Source: Butyrivibrio sp.
Lineage (GTDB): Bacteria; Bacillota; Clostridia; Lachnospirales; Lachnospiraceae
Assembly (NCBI GenBank): GCA_016297265.1
Contig: JAEDHB010000002.1
Location: forward strand, 95,427-159,426
DNA: 64,000 bases
Direction: 5' to 3'
The notes beneath the pieces were generated by a model. The model was not told the origin of the DNA. It worked only from the letters and a program-made list of their open reading frames with translations, and made no database searches. Shown one piece after another: positions 33,480 to 43,259 of the stretch (position 1 is its first letter; the number at the start of each line of letters is the position of its first letter). The position numbers and the translations under genes were made by a program.

Positions 33480-35054
33480 TTATAAAGCCAACTTAAACCA
33501 TATCTCCATAAACATTTCAAAATAAAGTAAATACATTGTGAAAATAAGTACGGCACCAATATCCTTTTTGACAACCAGTGTCTTATTCTTAAACACCATC
33601 AAAACCGGAAACAACAGAGGGAGAAAATATCTTCCCTGCAAGCCGATTACTGCGCCCTCGCCCATTGGCGTATAGAACAGCCACATTGACAAAACAACCA
33701 AAGCTGCGGAGCACAGCGCTCCCACAATTGAAATCGTTTTCTGTTTTCTGCTATAACACAATTCTTCGCCATTGGTATTCATAACGGCCAGAAGCATCAC
33801 TACCACAAACGCTCCCACCAATATTGAGGAGCTGGGTATCTGGAGATAACCTGCATTACCTGCAGTAAGCTCGGTAAACCTTAGCGGGCCGTGCAAAAGC
33901 CAGGTTGCGACAAGCACTCCGCAGGATTCCTTTGGATGGGATATAATGTGCCCCAGGCTGTATCCCTTCGCTTCCGTATAATATAAATCAGTATTGTTGC
34001 CCACCACATCGCCAAGGAGGGACGGATTGGACAATACAAACAATATTCCTGTCAAAATAACAGCTCCGGCAACTATCACCGGATATTTAATTTTATTTCC
34101 GAAATTCTTCTTTGGAATAATGAAGAGCGTCAGCAACAGAGGAATGTATGCGCCTCCCTTTCCAAAGGTTACCAGCGCGCCGCAGATTCCCATGGTTACT
34201 GCTTCGCTCACCTTGATTGTTCTGTCTGTAAATGCCGCATTGACAACATATGCCATAAACAGGAACAATGCGCCGTCAATCACTGCCTCCTCGGATACAA
34301 AACCCGCTCTCATAAGTGAGGATGGCAAAAGCATTATCACCATCAGAAGATTTTTTCCTGTCGGAATTTTTCTGATTGCAAGATAACAGAGGGTTGCATA
34401 TACGGCAAGCATCAATATACGGCAGATGAATACCATCATTGTAGTACTTACTCCGATGAGCCTGCTAAACATAACGCCCACAACAGCCGGAAGATAAATA
34501 ACTATCTTTGCACCGGTCATATTGACATGTGCACCCTCGTCAATTACTATTTTTTTACCATTCTCGTCAGGACGTGTAAATAAATCTTTTGCTACTTTTA
34601 TATAATTTTTTGCGCTCATATCGTGATTGGTTCCATATTCCGCATCACAGGCGCGTTTGTAATACAGATTATTCTCCGTTCCGGCATCACCCACACCGGT
34701 AATCATATTGGCATAATAGCTTGCTACATTCAGATGAGTGTCCTCATCCGCTGATGCAAAGGGCGGTATGAGCACCATAACAAAGGTTCCTACGGAAAGA
34801 ATCGCCGCCAGCAAAATATTGTGAAGCTTTGACTTTCTAATAAATACCATATAGTATAGAACTGTTGCGGCTATCAGCGCAATAATGAGAATTACCAGAT
34901 AATATTTTTTCAGATAAATCGCATCATTTCCATATAATTCCACCACCTGTGAATAATTGCGGTGTCTGATTCCAAGCCCCAGGGCTACAAGGAACAACAT
35001 CATAATCACATAAGGGATTATCTTCCATTTTTTAATAAATTCCCAAGCTTTCAC
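33480..35054 (-). CDS. DUF2142 family polytopic membrane protein
   Basis: 524 residues with about twelve membrane helices. The first outer loop carries 'PPFASADEDTHLNVASYY', corresponding to the acidic-His signature of DUF2142; this resembles the catalytic loop of GT-C glycosyltransferases that use lipid-linked sugars. Proteins of this family sit in surface-polysaccharide clusters, as here. The start is GTG with GAGGAAAG upstream, 2 bases after the preceding glycosyltransferase. It could add a side-group such as the GtrA/GtrB sugar, an untested idea. Confidence 0.83.
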   Translation of the reverse strand: MKAWEFIKKWKIIPYVIMMLFLVALGLGIRHRNYSQVVELYGNDAIYLKKYYLVILIIALIAATVLYYMVFIRKSKLHNILLAAILSVGTFVMVLIPPFASADEDTHLNVASYYANMITGVGDAGTENNLYYKRACDAEYGTNHDMSAKNYIKVAKDLFTRPDENGKKIVIDEGAHVNMTGAKIVIYLPAVVGVMFSRLIGVSTTMMVFICRILMLAVYATLCYLAIRKIPTGKNLLMVIMLLPSSLMRAGFVSEEAVIDGALFLFMAYVVNAAFTDRTIKVSEAVTMGICGALVTFGKGGAYIPLLLTLFIIPKKNFGNKIKYPVIVAGAVILTGILFVLSNPSLLGDVVGNNTDLYYTEAKGYSLGHIISHPKESCGVLVATWLLHGPLRFTELTAGNAGYLQIPSSSILVGAFVVVMLLAVMNTNGEELCYSRKQKTISIVGALCSAALVVLSMWLFYTPMGEGAVIGLQGRYFLPLLFPVLMVFKNKTLVVKKDIGAVLIFTMYLLYFEMFMEIWFKLAL

Positions 35055-35056
35055 GC

Positions 35057-36013
35057 TTACTTTCCTCCAAGACGTTTTAATGTATATTTGTACAAATCCT
35101 TCTGAACGGATACATATCTGGCATTTTTATATCTTACACGCTTAATTTTTTCGTAATTGGTAATTCCGGAATATATGCCTTTTGCATATGCACCAAGAAG
35201 CCCCTTCTCCGCAAAAAATGCTGCCTTCACGGCTATTCCGCAGGCAACGGGAATGCAGTTCAGTGCGAGCTGCCACGGCGCAAAATTTTTATACATAAGA
35301 AAAATATTATTTCTTGCAGCAAGGCTTACCTTGAATTCATTGTATTTTGAACCGGAGGTAGCGCTTCCGATGTGGAGTACTTTGGCCTTTGGTGCAATAA
35401 CATTGTCATATCCGTACAGTTTTGCGCGGTATCCGATATCCACATCTTCGAGATAAGCAAAAAAATCCTCGTCAAAATACCCAATTCTCTCAAATATTTT
35501 CTTTCTGTATATAGCTGCACCTGCGCAGCTGGAGAATATCTGTCCCATTTCGCTGTATTCACCGGCAGGTCTGTCCTTGCCCTGTGAAAATTCGTATCCG
35601 ATTGCACAGTAAAAATCCCCTGCAGTGTCAATCCTGTTGCGGTTATTATATTGCAGAATCAATGCCTGCGCGGAAAATATTTTTTCATCGGATTCTATAG
35701 CCGTAACCAGTTCTTCAACAAAATGTTTTCCCACCTTGGTATCATTGTTGAGCAAAATAACATATTCACCTTTGCTGGCCTTTATTCCCATATTGACTGC
35801 TTTTGCAAAACCGTAATTGGCATTATTTACAATATATTGAATATCAAGAGGTTTCGCATTTTCTCTGGTCATTTGAAGACTATTGTCCTCTGAAGCATTA
35901 TCCACGAAAATAACATCAAAATCCCTGAAGGTCTGTCTCTTCAATGAATTTATGCAGCCGAGAATGTATTTTTCACCATTATAATTAGGAATAATCACCG
36001 ATACTTTTTTCAT
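35057..36013 (-). CDS. glycosyltransferase family 2, rhamnosyltransferase-like
   Basis: 318 residues, soluble or peripheral. The GT-A fold starts 'VSVIIPNYNGEKYI', the nucleotide motif is 'VILLNNDTKVG', and the acceptor motif 'GYFDEDFFAYLEDVDIGYRAKLYG' is typical of the WbbL/rhamnosyltransferase group. The C-terminal 'AARNNIFLMYKNF' block is also usual there. GGGAG precedes the ATG, and it lies 13 bases after the large double transferase. It likely adds rhamnose from the dTDP-rhamnose made by this cluster. Confidence 0.88.
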   Translation of the reverse strand: MKKVSVIIPNYNGEKYILGCINSLKRQTFRDFDVIFVDNASEDNSLQMTRENAKPLDIQYIVNNANYGFAKAVNMGIKASKGEYVILLNNDTKVGKHFVEELVTAIESDEKIFSAQALILQYNNRNRIDTAGDFYCAIGYEFSQGKDRPAGEYSEMGQIFSSCAGAAIYRKKIFERIGYFDEDFFAYLEDVDIGYRAKLYGYDNVIAPKAKVLHIGSATSGSKYNEFKVSLAARNNIFLMYKNFAPWQLALNCIPVACGIAVKAAFFAEKGLLGAYAKGIYSGITNYEKIKRVRYKNARYVSVQKDLYKYTLKRLGGK

Positions 36014-36026
36014 TTCTTTTCTCCCA

Positions 36027-38507
36027 TCAGTCCATTCGGATTCTGTCCAGAACCTTATATTCGTACTTACCTCTCAAATCGCATTCAGTGGATAAAAGTG
36101 TCAGGTTTACATTGTAGAACGGGTCACCTTTATCGTAATACTCTGCCCATTTATCAACCATATACCGCGACTCTCTTCTGAATCGTTCCTTTTTCTCGGG
36201 AGTATCATCCTGACCGCGGCTTTTCGATTCGTAATGGTAAAGCACTGCATAGGGATTATATACCACCTTATATTTCTTTTCCCTGACTTTAAGGCAAAAG
36301 TCCACATCATTGTATGCTACCTTGAGTTCCTCCTCAAGTCCGTGCACTTCTTCATACACTGATTTTTTTACCAGCAGACAGGCAGCCGTGACTGCGCTGT
36401 ATTCCATTGGAATAAGATTGTGCGCATAATATATCGGAAGTTTTGAGCTGGCCCCGGCAAAAATATGCCCTGCAACTCCACCCATACCGATTACAACTCC
36501 CGCATGCTGAATGGAATTGTCGCTGTACAAAAGCTTTGCGCCAACAATTCCCACATCTTCACGAATTCCGAAGCTCACAAGACTTGAAAGGCATTTTTCA
36601 TCAATCATCTCAGTATCATTGTTGAGGAGAAGATAGTATTCTCCTTTTGCTTCCTTTGCACCAAAATTGTTGATGCGTGAGTAGTTGAAATCCCCCTCGT
36701 AATATATAACTCTCACCTTATCGTAACGCTTTACCAGTTCATCATAATATTCAAAAGTTTTGCTTTCTTCGCTGTTATTTTCAACTACAATAATCTCATA
36801 ATTATCATAATCCTGCTTTTCAACAATGGATTTGAGGCAGATGTCAAGATCATCCGTATGATCCTTATTCGGAATAATTATTGATACAAGCGGTGTTTGA
36901 GTCAGACCGTATTCAACATCATAAATGCAGGCGTTGGAGCTGTCCGTAACCTTTGCAGTTATTCCCGCTCTTTTGAAATGGTCAATAAGAGCATTTCTGC
37001 CCGCCGTTATTACATAATCCTTGGTTATGGAGCTTGCCGCAGTTGACCGGTCATGAATCCTCCAGCTGTAAAGTACCTTTGGAATATGGCTGATATGATT
37101 TGCTTTTTCAGTATAACGCAAAATCAAATCATAATCCTGCGCACCATCATATTCGCTTCTGAATCCTCCGCATTCCTCATACAAAGTCCTACTAAACATG
37201 GTAAGATGACAGATATAATTATTACTTCTAAGCAAATCCAGATTAAAGTCAGGTTTAAAATGGGGTCCGACTCTTCTCCTTGTTTTGCTCTCATATTTAT
37301 CCTCATCAGAATATATGAAATCAATATCCGGATTGTCATTTAATGCTTTCACAAACTCAAACAATGCATTCGGTCTGATAATGTCATCATGGTCACCTAA
37401 CGCAATATAATCTCCTGTTGCCATACCAAGTGCCATATTAGTATTTCCGGATATGCCAAGATTTTCCTCTAACCTCATATATTTTATCCTGGCATCATCA
37501 GCAAATTTCTTCTGCATATAGCTGTCAACATAATTGCCCTCACCGCTTCCATCGGCAAGACACAATTCCCAATTACCGTAGGTCTGTGCAAGAACGGAGT
37601 CAATCATATCTTTAAAATAATCAGGCACAGGACAGAATACAGGAACCACAATTGAAATCAGCGGATTGTATTCAAACTGAACTTTTTTCTGTTCTTCAAG
37701 CTCCTCACTTATCGGTTCACGTCCGGAAATCCACTTGTCATATCTGGTTGCTTTATCATTATTAATTCTTGTTTTAACTTTTGAACATGTCGCAAGAATT
37801 CCATTTTTTTTCAAATAGGACATACCTGCTTTAATCAATTTCAAACCTTGCTTACGCCCTGCGGAAAACTCCTTCATGGGAACAGTGATTTCCTCAATCG
37901 AATCGGCGGAAGTAAGACGTAACAACACATCGGAATACTCCGCTCTGTCGAATACAATGCTAAATCCCGGCTCAGTTATATTTCCTGCCTCAACAAGATA
38001 ATCGTCAATATCATTCCTTGTTTTTCTTGTAATACTGCATTCTACGGGCTTTCCCTCGCTGAAGACTTCAATATTAACCGGCATGGAATCAACACACCAG
38101 CCTGAAATCTCCGCTTTTTGTCCAAAGAAGGCAACTCTGTCAATGTGGTGAGCAATCTTCTCGTCTATAAATTCTATATCTTTTCTCTTAATTACATATT
38201 TTTTGCTGAAATTATTATGCTTTTCGCCAAACAGGAATGTTATTTTGATATTATTGAAGATTTCAGGCACAATCACCTTGACCTGATATTCGCAATTGAA
38301 GCCCTCATTTTCACTCTTATACATATTACGGGCACTTGATGAATCAACCACCTTTGTAGAAAAATCCGCAGAAATACCATCAATTGTAACCTTGGTACAA
38401 ATATCCTTTGTGTAGACCTCATAGGTTCCAAAGCACAATATTACTTCATTTTTTCTATCAAGACCGACTCTGCTGCTTCCAAAGCAAATGACACTTCTGT
38501 TTGCCAA
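36027..38507 (-). CDS. large glycosyltransferase with two GT2 domains
   Basis: 826 residues. The N-terminal ~280 residues form an unassigned beta-rich region. A first GT2 domain follows (about 285-510, 'PLISIVVPVFCPVPDYF', 'YIALGDHDDIIRPNAL'), then a second (about 550-790, 'LVSIIIPNKDHTDDLDIC', 'YYLLLNNDTEM'). Each GT2 domain should add one sugar, so the protein may build a disaccharide repeat, as in rhamnan and O-antigen polymerising transferases. The start is TTG at 38507 with AGGA 7 bases before it; the nearby ATG is out of frame. Confidence 0.88.
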   Translation of the reverse strand: MANRSVICFGSSRVGLDRKNEVILCFGTYEVYTKDICTKVTIDGISADFSTKVVDSSSARNMYKSENEGFNCEYQVKVIVPEIFNNIKITFLFGEKHNNFSKKYVIKRKDIEFIDEKIAHHIDRVAFFGQKAEISGWCVDSMPVNIEVFSEGKPVECSITRKTRNDIDDYLVEAGNITEPGFSIVFDRAEYSDVLLRLTSADSIEEITVPMKEFSAGRKQGLKLIKAGMSYLKKNGILATCSKVKTRINNDKATRYDKWISGREPISEELEEQKKVQFEYNPLISIVVPVFCPVPDYFKDMIDSVLAQTYGNWELCLADGSGEGNYVDSYMQKKFADDARIKYMRLEENLGISGNTNMALGMATGDYIALGDHDDIIRPNALFEFVKALNDNPDIDFIYSDEDKYESKTRRRVGPHFKPDFNLDLLRSNNYICHLTMFSRTLYEECGGFRSEYDGAQDYDLILRYTEKANHISHIPKVLYSWRIHDRSTAASSITKDYVITAGRNALIDHFKRAGITAKVTDSSNACIYDVEYGLTQTPLVSIIIPNKDHTDDLDICLKSIVEKQDYDNYEIIVVENNSEESKTFEYYDELVKRYDKVRVIYYEGDFNYSRINNFGAKEAKGEYYLLLNNDTEMIDEKCLSSLVSFGIREDVGIVGAKLLYSDNSIQHAGVVIGMGGVAGHIFAGASSKLPIYYAHNLIPMEYSAVTAACLLVKKSVYEEVHGLEEELKVAYNDVDFCLKVREKKYKVVYNPYAVLYHYESKSRGQDDTPEKKERFRRESRYMVDKWAEYYDKGDPFYNVNLTLLSTECDLRGKYEYKVLDRIRMD

Positions 38508-38516
38508 TTCATTTTC

Positions 38517-39080
38517 CTACTTTCTGAAAAGTTTTTGTAATACCACTATAAATGCAACCAGAAACAGTGCGAGGAAATCAAATACTATCATTGTTTCCAA
38601 GCTCCATGTTCTGTAGCCGTACCGGATTGCCCATTTATCACCCACCGGTTCCGTGCATATTCTGACATCCGTTGGTGCACAATCCGTGGTGACTCTGATA
38701 ATATAATCCTTTCCCTTGCTGTCTTCTATTGTATCAAAATCAAGCGAGGTAAATTTTCCGCTTTTTATCTTATTTGCTTTGATGCTTCCCTTTGCCAGCT
38801 CACTGCCGTCCTTAGCAAGCAATGTATAGTCCAGACTGTGATTTTTAAGGTCACCCTTGGTAATCGCAAAAATCCATATACTGCTCAGTTTGGAATGTTC
38901 GCATGTAAAACAGTATTCAACACTTTTTCCCGGTTCTGTATTCACATTTGGCTGTAATTGCTGATTTTCAAATCCGGTATTGTAAAGCGCATGCTTTTTC
39001 TCAACATTTGCATAAAAATATCCGCCAACCAGAATAGCTATCAATACGACAGTCAGACAAAATATCCTTTTCTTCTTCAT
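38517..39080 (-). CDS. uncharacterised membrane-anchored protein in polysaccharide cluster
   Basis: 187 residues with an N-terminal membrane helix (about 5-24) and a C-terminal helix (about 163-184). The intervening ~135 residues are extracellular and probably beta-sandwich ('LDYTLLAKDGSELAKGSIKANK'), with three cysteines. I do not recognise a family. It lies between the Wzt ATPase and the double GT2 enzyme, with gaps of 9 to 12 bases, so it belongs to the export operon. A carbohydrate-contacting or export-assisting role would be speculation. AAGG lies 8 bases before the ATG. Confidence 0.8.
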   Translation of the reverse strand: MKKKRIFCLTVVLIAILVGGYFYANVEKKHALYNTGFENQQLQPNVNTEPGKSVEYCFTCEHSKLSSIWIFAITKGDLKNHSLDYTLLAKDGSELAKGSIKANKIKSGKFTSLDFDTIEDSKGKDYIIRVTTDCAPTDVRICTEPVGDKWAIRYGYRTWSLETMIVFDFLALFLVAFIVVLQKLFRK

Positions 39081-39092
39081 TTTTTTAACCTT

Positions 39093-39821
39093 CTATGAAT
39101 TCTGATATTTATCACAAATTTCTCCTGCATCTCCGCACATCTTGAGATGTCCTCCCTCAAGCCAGACCACCTTGTTGCATATATCCCTAACCTGTTCAAT
39201 GCTGTGGGACACAAATAGAATCGTAGTTCCTTCAGCAATTAATGAATTTATTTTATTAATGCATTTTTCCTGAAATCTGAAATCCCCGACAGCAAGTACC
39301 TCATCCACTATCAGTATGTCCGCTTTTCCTGAGGTAGCGATGGCAAAACCCAGTCGTGAAAGCATTCCTGAGGAATAATTTTTGACCGGTACATCCATAA
39401 ATTCCGCCATTTCGGAAAATTTTACTATATCATCATATACCTCATTCATCTCCTGACGCGACCTTCCCAGGAGGGCACCATTCAAAAACACATTTTCTCG
39501 CCCGGTCAGTTCCATATCAAAGCCGGCTCCCAGTTCAATAAGCGGTGCAACATTTCCATTTACCGCCACCGAGCCGCAGGTTGGTTTAAGAACTCCGGCG
39601 ATTACCTTGAGCATAGTACTTTTTCCGCTGCCGTTAAGCCCGATTAGCCCCACGGAATCACCTTTTTTAACTTCAAAGGACACATCCGTAAGCGCATAGA
39701 ACTCATCGACCTTTATTTTTCTTTTGATTTTCTTTATGACATATTCCTTGATGTTATCCACTCTTTCTCTCGCAAGATTAAAACGCATGGACACATTTTT
39801 TATTGAAATTATACTATCCAT
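39093..39821 (-). CDS. polysaccharide ABC exporter ATPase (Wzt/TagH/RfbE type)
   Basis: 242 residues. Walker A 'GLNGSGKST', the polysaccharide-ATPase block 'PLIELGAGFDMELTGRENVFLNG', signature 'NYSSGMLSRL' and Walker B 'ILIVDEVLAVGD' are all present. With the permease at 39834 it exports an undecaprenyl-linked glycan. There is no C-terminal carbohydrate-binding domain, so chain termination is not coupled here as in O9-type Wzt. The 187-residue membrane protein downstream could fill such a role, but that is a guess. Confidence 0.94.
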   Translation of the reverse strand: MDSIISIKNVSMRFNLARERVDNIKEYVIKKIKRKIKVDEFYALTDVSFEVKKGDSVGLIGLNGSGKSTMLKVIAGVLKPTCGSVAVNGNVAPLIELGAGFDMELTGRENVFLNGALLGRSRQEMNEVYDDIVKFSEMAEFMDVPVKNYSSGMLSRLGFAIATSGKADILIVDEVLAVGDFRFQEKCINKINSLIAEGTTILFVSHSIEQVRDICNKVVWLEGGHLKMCGDAGEICDKYQNS

Positions 39822-39833
39822 ATCCGCACGCTC

Positions 39834-40610
39834 CTACACATAAAGAATGAATTCGTCCTGATTCCTGTAAAAAACAATGAGTCCGACAAGCAGGAACAGT
39901 ATACTCGGAACCGTTGCCATCAGAACAATCGGCCATTCCGGCATCGTTCCGTACATCATAAAATCCCTGAACATTATCAATATGCTTGTTATCGGATTGG
40001 CCATAACAACCTTTTTTACCCACAGGGGCAGGCTTTCCATAGGATAAATCACCGGTGTTAAATACATCAATGCCGTAGTAAACACAGAATACAGATGCAT
40101 TATATCCCTGAATTTCACTACGCATGTAGCAAGAATCAGACTTACACCCAGGGACAAAATAATAAGCGATACCAAAGGCAGAACAGAGAGTATCGCTGTA
40201 TAATGTAACTCTGCCCTTGTAAATAGCATAACAATAATCAGTGCCGCCAGTGATGCCAGAAGATTTATCGCACCTGAGATTGTCCTCGAAAGGACAAACA
40301 TATATTTTGGCACATAGACCTTCTTAATCAGAGGCGCATTGTCGATTATCGTACTCATGCACATTGTTGTAGACAGCGAAAAAAAGTTAAAAATCACCTG
40401 TCCGCTCAATAAATATATAGGATAATTGTCAATATCAAACTTAAAAAGATGCGAAAATACAATAGACAGAACAATCATCATTAAAAGCGGATTAAGTATT
40501 GTCCACAACACTCCCAGAACAGAGCGCCTGTATTTAGTTTTGACATCCCTCACTACCAATTCACTGAGCAAGGGAGTGAAACGCTTAAACTTTGCAAGTA
40601 TATTTCTCAT
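39834..40610 (-). CDS. polysaccharide ABC exporter permease (Wzm/TagG type)
   Basis: 258 residues with six membrane helices. The N-terminal amphipathic block reads 'LVVRDVKTKYRRSVLGVLWTILNPLLMMIVL', the hallmark of ABC-2 polysaccharide permeases; 'YLTPVIYPMESLP' precedes the fifth helix. The ATG at 40610 overlaps the rfbC stop as TAATG with AAGG 8 bases upstream, so it is translationally coupled. It forms the transmembrane channel of the exporter with Wzt. Confidence 0.93.
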   Translation of the reverse strand: MRNILAKFKRFTPLLSELVVRDVKTKYRRSVLGVLWTILNPLLMMIVLSIVFSHLFKFDIDNYPIYLLSGQVIFNFFSLSTTMCMSTIIDNAPLIKKVYVPKYMFVLSRTISGAINLLASLAALIIVMLFTRAELHYTAILSVLPLVSLIILSLGVSLILATCVVKFRDIMHLYSVFTTALMYLTPVIYPMESLPLWVKKVVMANPITSILIMFRDFMMYGTMPEWPIVLMATVPSILFLLVGLIVFYRNQDEFILYV

Positions 40611-41170
40611 TATTTGCAACCTTCAACATATTCTCTAAATGATGCCCAGTACTGATCCTTATCGGAAAGAACTATATCAACATTCTTCTCAAAAGGCCAT
40701 TCAATTCCCACATCAGGGTCGTCGTATTTAATACCTCCCTCATCATCCGGATGATAATAATCCGAGCATTTATATGCAAATTCAGCATAATCAGACAGCA
40801 CCAGATATCCATGTGCAAATCCTTCAGGAATAAAGAACTGCTTCTTATTCTCATCGGAAAGAAGTGCTCCAACCCATTTTCCAAAGGTATCTGAATTCTT
40901 GCGCAGATCGACTGCCACATCATATACTGTTCCTTTAAGTACTCTGACAAGCTTTGCCTGCGGGAATTCTTTCTGAAAATGAAGTCCCCTTAGAACTCCT
41001 CTTCTTGAACCGGCCTGATTATCCTGTACGAAATCACACTCAATTCCGGCCTCTTTATAATCTCTAAGTGTATATGATTCAAAAAAGTATCCTCTTGAAT
41101 CACCATATACCTGCGGAGTGATTATTTTGATACCTTCTATTTCGCATTCCTCAACACTAATCTTTCCCAT
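40610..41170 (-). CDS. rfbC: dTDP-4-dehydrorhamnose 3,5-epimerase
   Basis: 186 residues, a cupin-fold enzyme for the third step of dTDP-L-rhamnose synthesis. Key blocks: 'GYFFESYTLRDY', 'RRGVLRGLHFQ' (catalytic His), 'VYDVAVDLRKNSDTFGKW' and 'PEGFAHGYLVLSD'. GGAGGTG precedes the ATG. All four rhamnose genes lie together in the order D-B-A-C along transcription. Confidence 0.97.
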   Translation of the reverse strand: MGKISVEECEIEGIKIITPQVYGDSRGYFFESYTLRDYKEAGIECDFVQDNQAGSRRGVLRGLHFQKEFPQAKLVRVLKGTVYDVAVDLRKNSDTFGKWVGALLSDENKKQFFIPEGFAHGYLVLSDYAEFAYKCSDYYHPDDEGGIKYDDPDVGIEWPFEKNVDIVLSDKDQYWASFREYVEGCK

Positions 41171-41185
41171 AGAACACCTCCGTCA

Positions 41186-42055
41186 TTATTGTCCGTTTGC
41201 AACGTCAATCAAGTATTTACCATATTCAGTTTTAAGCAGAGGCTGTGCAAGTTTAACCAGTTGTTCTCTGCCAATATATCCTCTCTTGTATGCAATTTCC
41301 TCGATACAGGAAATGTATAATCCCTGTCTTTTCTGAAATGTTGAGACAAAATCTGAGGCATCATGAAGTGCATCATGATTGCCGGTATCAAGCCATGCAA
41401 AGCCTCTTCCCAGAGTCTCAACATACAGCTTACCTCTTTTCAAGTACTCATTGTTAACACTTGTTATCTCAAGCTCTCCCCTGCGTGACGGTCTAATGTT
41501 TCTTGAAATTTCAACTACATCATTATCATAGAAATAGAGACCCGGAACTGCATAATTGGATTTTGGCACATCAGGTTTTTCTTCGATTGATACCACCCTG
41601 TTTTCTGAATCAAATTCAACAACACCGTATTCTTTCGGATTCTTAACATAATATCCGAAAATGGTTGCCGCATCCTCTCTTTCAACAGCTCGTTCCAACA
41701 CACGTGAAAAATAACTTCCGTAGAAAATGTTGTCTCCCAATACCAGAGCCACTCTGTCATTTCCGATGAAATCCGCACCTATGATAAAAGCATCTGCAAG
41801 GCCTCTTGGTTCTTTCTGCACTGCATATACAAAACTCATTCCAAGCTGCGATCCATCTCCTAAAAGATCATAGAATAATGGCAAATCCCTTTCCGTTGAA
41901 ATAATCATTATCTCCCTGATTCCTGCCAGCATAAGTGTTGACAATGGATAATATATCATTGGTTTATCATACACCGGCAAAAGCTGTTTTGATACAGCCT
42001 TTGTAATCGGATATAATCTTGTTCCTGTTCCCCCTGCTAAAATAATACCTTTCAT
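41186..42055 (-). CDS. rfbA: glucose-1-phosphate thymidylyltransferase
   Basis: 289 residues; makes dTDP-glucose from dTTP and glucose-1-phosphate, the latter supplied by the mutase at 31631. The nucleotide-binding motif '[13 protein letters not shown]' and '[19 protein letters not shown]' are at the start, with 'GDNIFYG' and '[10 protein letters not shown]' further on. AAGGAG precedes the ATG. The enzyme is typically feedback-inhibited by dTDP-rhamnose. Confidence 0.98.
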   Translation of the reverse strand: MKGIILAGGTGTRLYPITKAVSKQLLPVYDKPMIYYPLSTLMLAGIREIMIISTERDLPLFYDLLGDGSQLGMSFVYAVQKEPRGLADAFIIGADFIGNDRVALVLGDNIFYGSYFSRVLERAVEREDAATIFGYYVKNPKEYGVVEFDSENRVVSIEEKPDVPKSNYAVPGLYFYDNDVVEISRNIRPSRRGELEITSVNNEYLKRGKLYVETLGRGFAWLDTGNHDALHDASDFVSTFQKRQGLYISCIEEIAYKRGYIGREQLVKLAQPLLKTEYGKYLIDVANGQ

Positions 42056-42119
42056 ATAATCAGTCTCCTTATCATATTAACGAATAAGACGGCGTCATCC
42101 ATATGGCGCCACCTTGTGT

Positions 42120-43199
42120 CTATTTATACATGTCATTATAGTATTTCTGATACTCACCGCTTGTAACGTTCTTCATCCATTTCTCATTTTCAAAATACCA
42201 TTTGATTGTGAGCTTTATTCCGTCCTTAAACATAGTCTCAGGATACCATCCGATATCCTTACTTATCTTGTCGGGAGCAATTGCATATCTGCGGTCATGT
42301 CCTTTTCTGTCTTCAACATAGGTTATCAAATCCCTGTTGATATGTGCCTTGCGAGGGTCGGAATCATCCAGCATTTCCTTCAGTGTATCAAGAATAATCT
42401 CAATTATTTCGATATTCTGTTTCTCATTATGTCCGCCCACATTATATCTTTCACCAATGCGCCCCTTCTCAATAACCATGTCAATTGCCTTCGCATGATC
42501 ATCAACATACAGCCAGTCCCTTACATTCTTACCATCTCCGTATACCGGAAGCTTTTTGCCCTGCAGAGCATTATTGATAATCAATGGTATCAGCTTCTCA
42601 GGGAACTGATAAGGACCGTAATTGTTACTGCAATTTGTAATATTTGCAGGAAAATGATAGGTGTCCATATATGCCTTAACCAGCATATCGGACGATGCTT
42701 TACTGGCTGAATACGGACTGTGAGGATCAATAGGTGAAGTCTCATAGAAAAATGCGTTATTGTCATCCGGCAATGAGCCGTAAACCTCATCCGTTGACAC
42801 ATGCAAAAATTTCTTGCCTTCCTTAAAGCCACCGTCAGGAAGTTCCCAGGCTTTCTTCGCAGCATTGAGCATTACTGCCGTGCCAAGAACATTGGTCTGC
42901 ACAAAAATCTCCGGATTACGGATACTTCTGTCCACATGGCTTTCTGCCGCAAAATGAACCACAACATCCACATCGTTCTCGTCAAAAATATGTTCAATTG
43001 CCTCTCTGTCGCAGATATCAGCCTTCACAAAGGAATAATTTTCCCTGTCCTCCACACTTCTCAGGTTCTCAAGATTCCCCGCATATGTGAGACAGTCAAC
43101 ATTGATTATTCTGATATCATTATCGTATTTTCTATACATATAATGAATAAAGTTTGAACCGATAAATCCGGCTCCTCCTGTTACTAAATATGTTTTCAT
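42120..43199 (-). CDS. rfbB: dTDP-glucose 4,6-dehydratase
   Basis: 359 residues, extended short-chain dehydrogenase. The NAD motif is 'VTGGAGFIGSNFI', the catalytic 'YSASKASSD' holds Tyr and Lys, and 'STDEVYGSL' provides the Thr-Asp-Glu triad. It makes dTDP-4-keto-6-deoxyglucose. That compound feeds rhamnose synthesis and would also be the substrate of the VioA-like aminotransferase at 4809, linking the two glycan regions. GGAGG precedes the ATG. Confidence 0.98.
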   Translation of the reverse strand: MKTYLVTGGAGFIGSNFIHYMYRKYDNDIRIINVDCLTYAGNLENLRSVEDRENYSFVKADICDREAIEHIFDENDVDVVVHFAAESHVDRSIRNPEIFVQTNVLGTAVMLNAAKKAWELPDGGFKEGKKFLHVSTDEVYGSLPDDNNAFFYETSPIDPHSPYSASKASSDMLVKAYMDTYHFPANITNCSNNYGPYQFPEKLIPLIINNALQGKKLPVYGDGKNVRDWLYVDDHAKAIDMVIEKGRIGERYNVGGHNEKQNIEIIEIILDTLKEMLDDSDPRKAHINRDLITYVEDRKGHDRRYAIAPDKISKDIGWYPETMFKDGIKLTIKWYFENEKWMKNVTSGEYQKYYNDMYK

Positions 43200-43259
43200 T
43201 ATTACCTCCAGAAATTTACATTGAAAATTTTAGCATAATGCAAATCATTATTCAATATT

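Noticed and set aside
33353..33480. Promoter for pgcA in the AT-rich gap
   Set aside because: TTGACG, TTGATG and TATAAT-like blocks occur, but none pair at 16-18 bases, so no confident call was made.
42056..42119. Hairpin between rfbB and rfbA as a terminator
   Set aside because: GGCGTCAT/ATGGCGCC has a mismatch on the transcribed strand and no T tract; the genes clearly act together.
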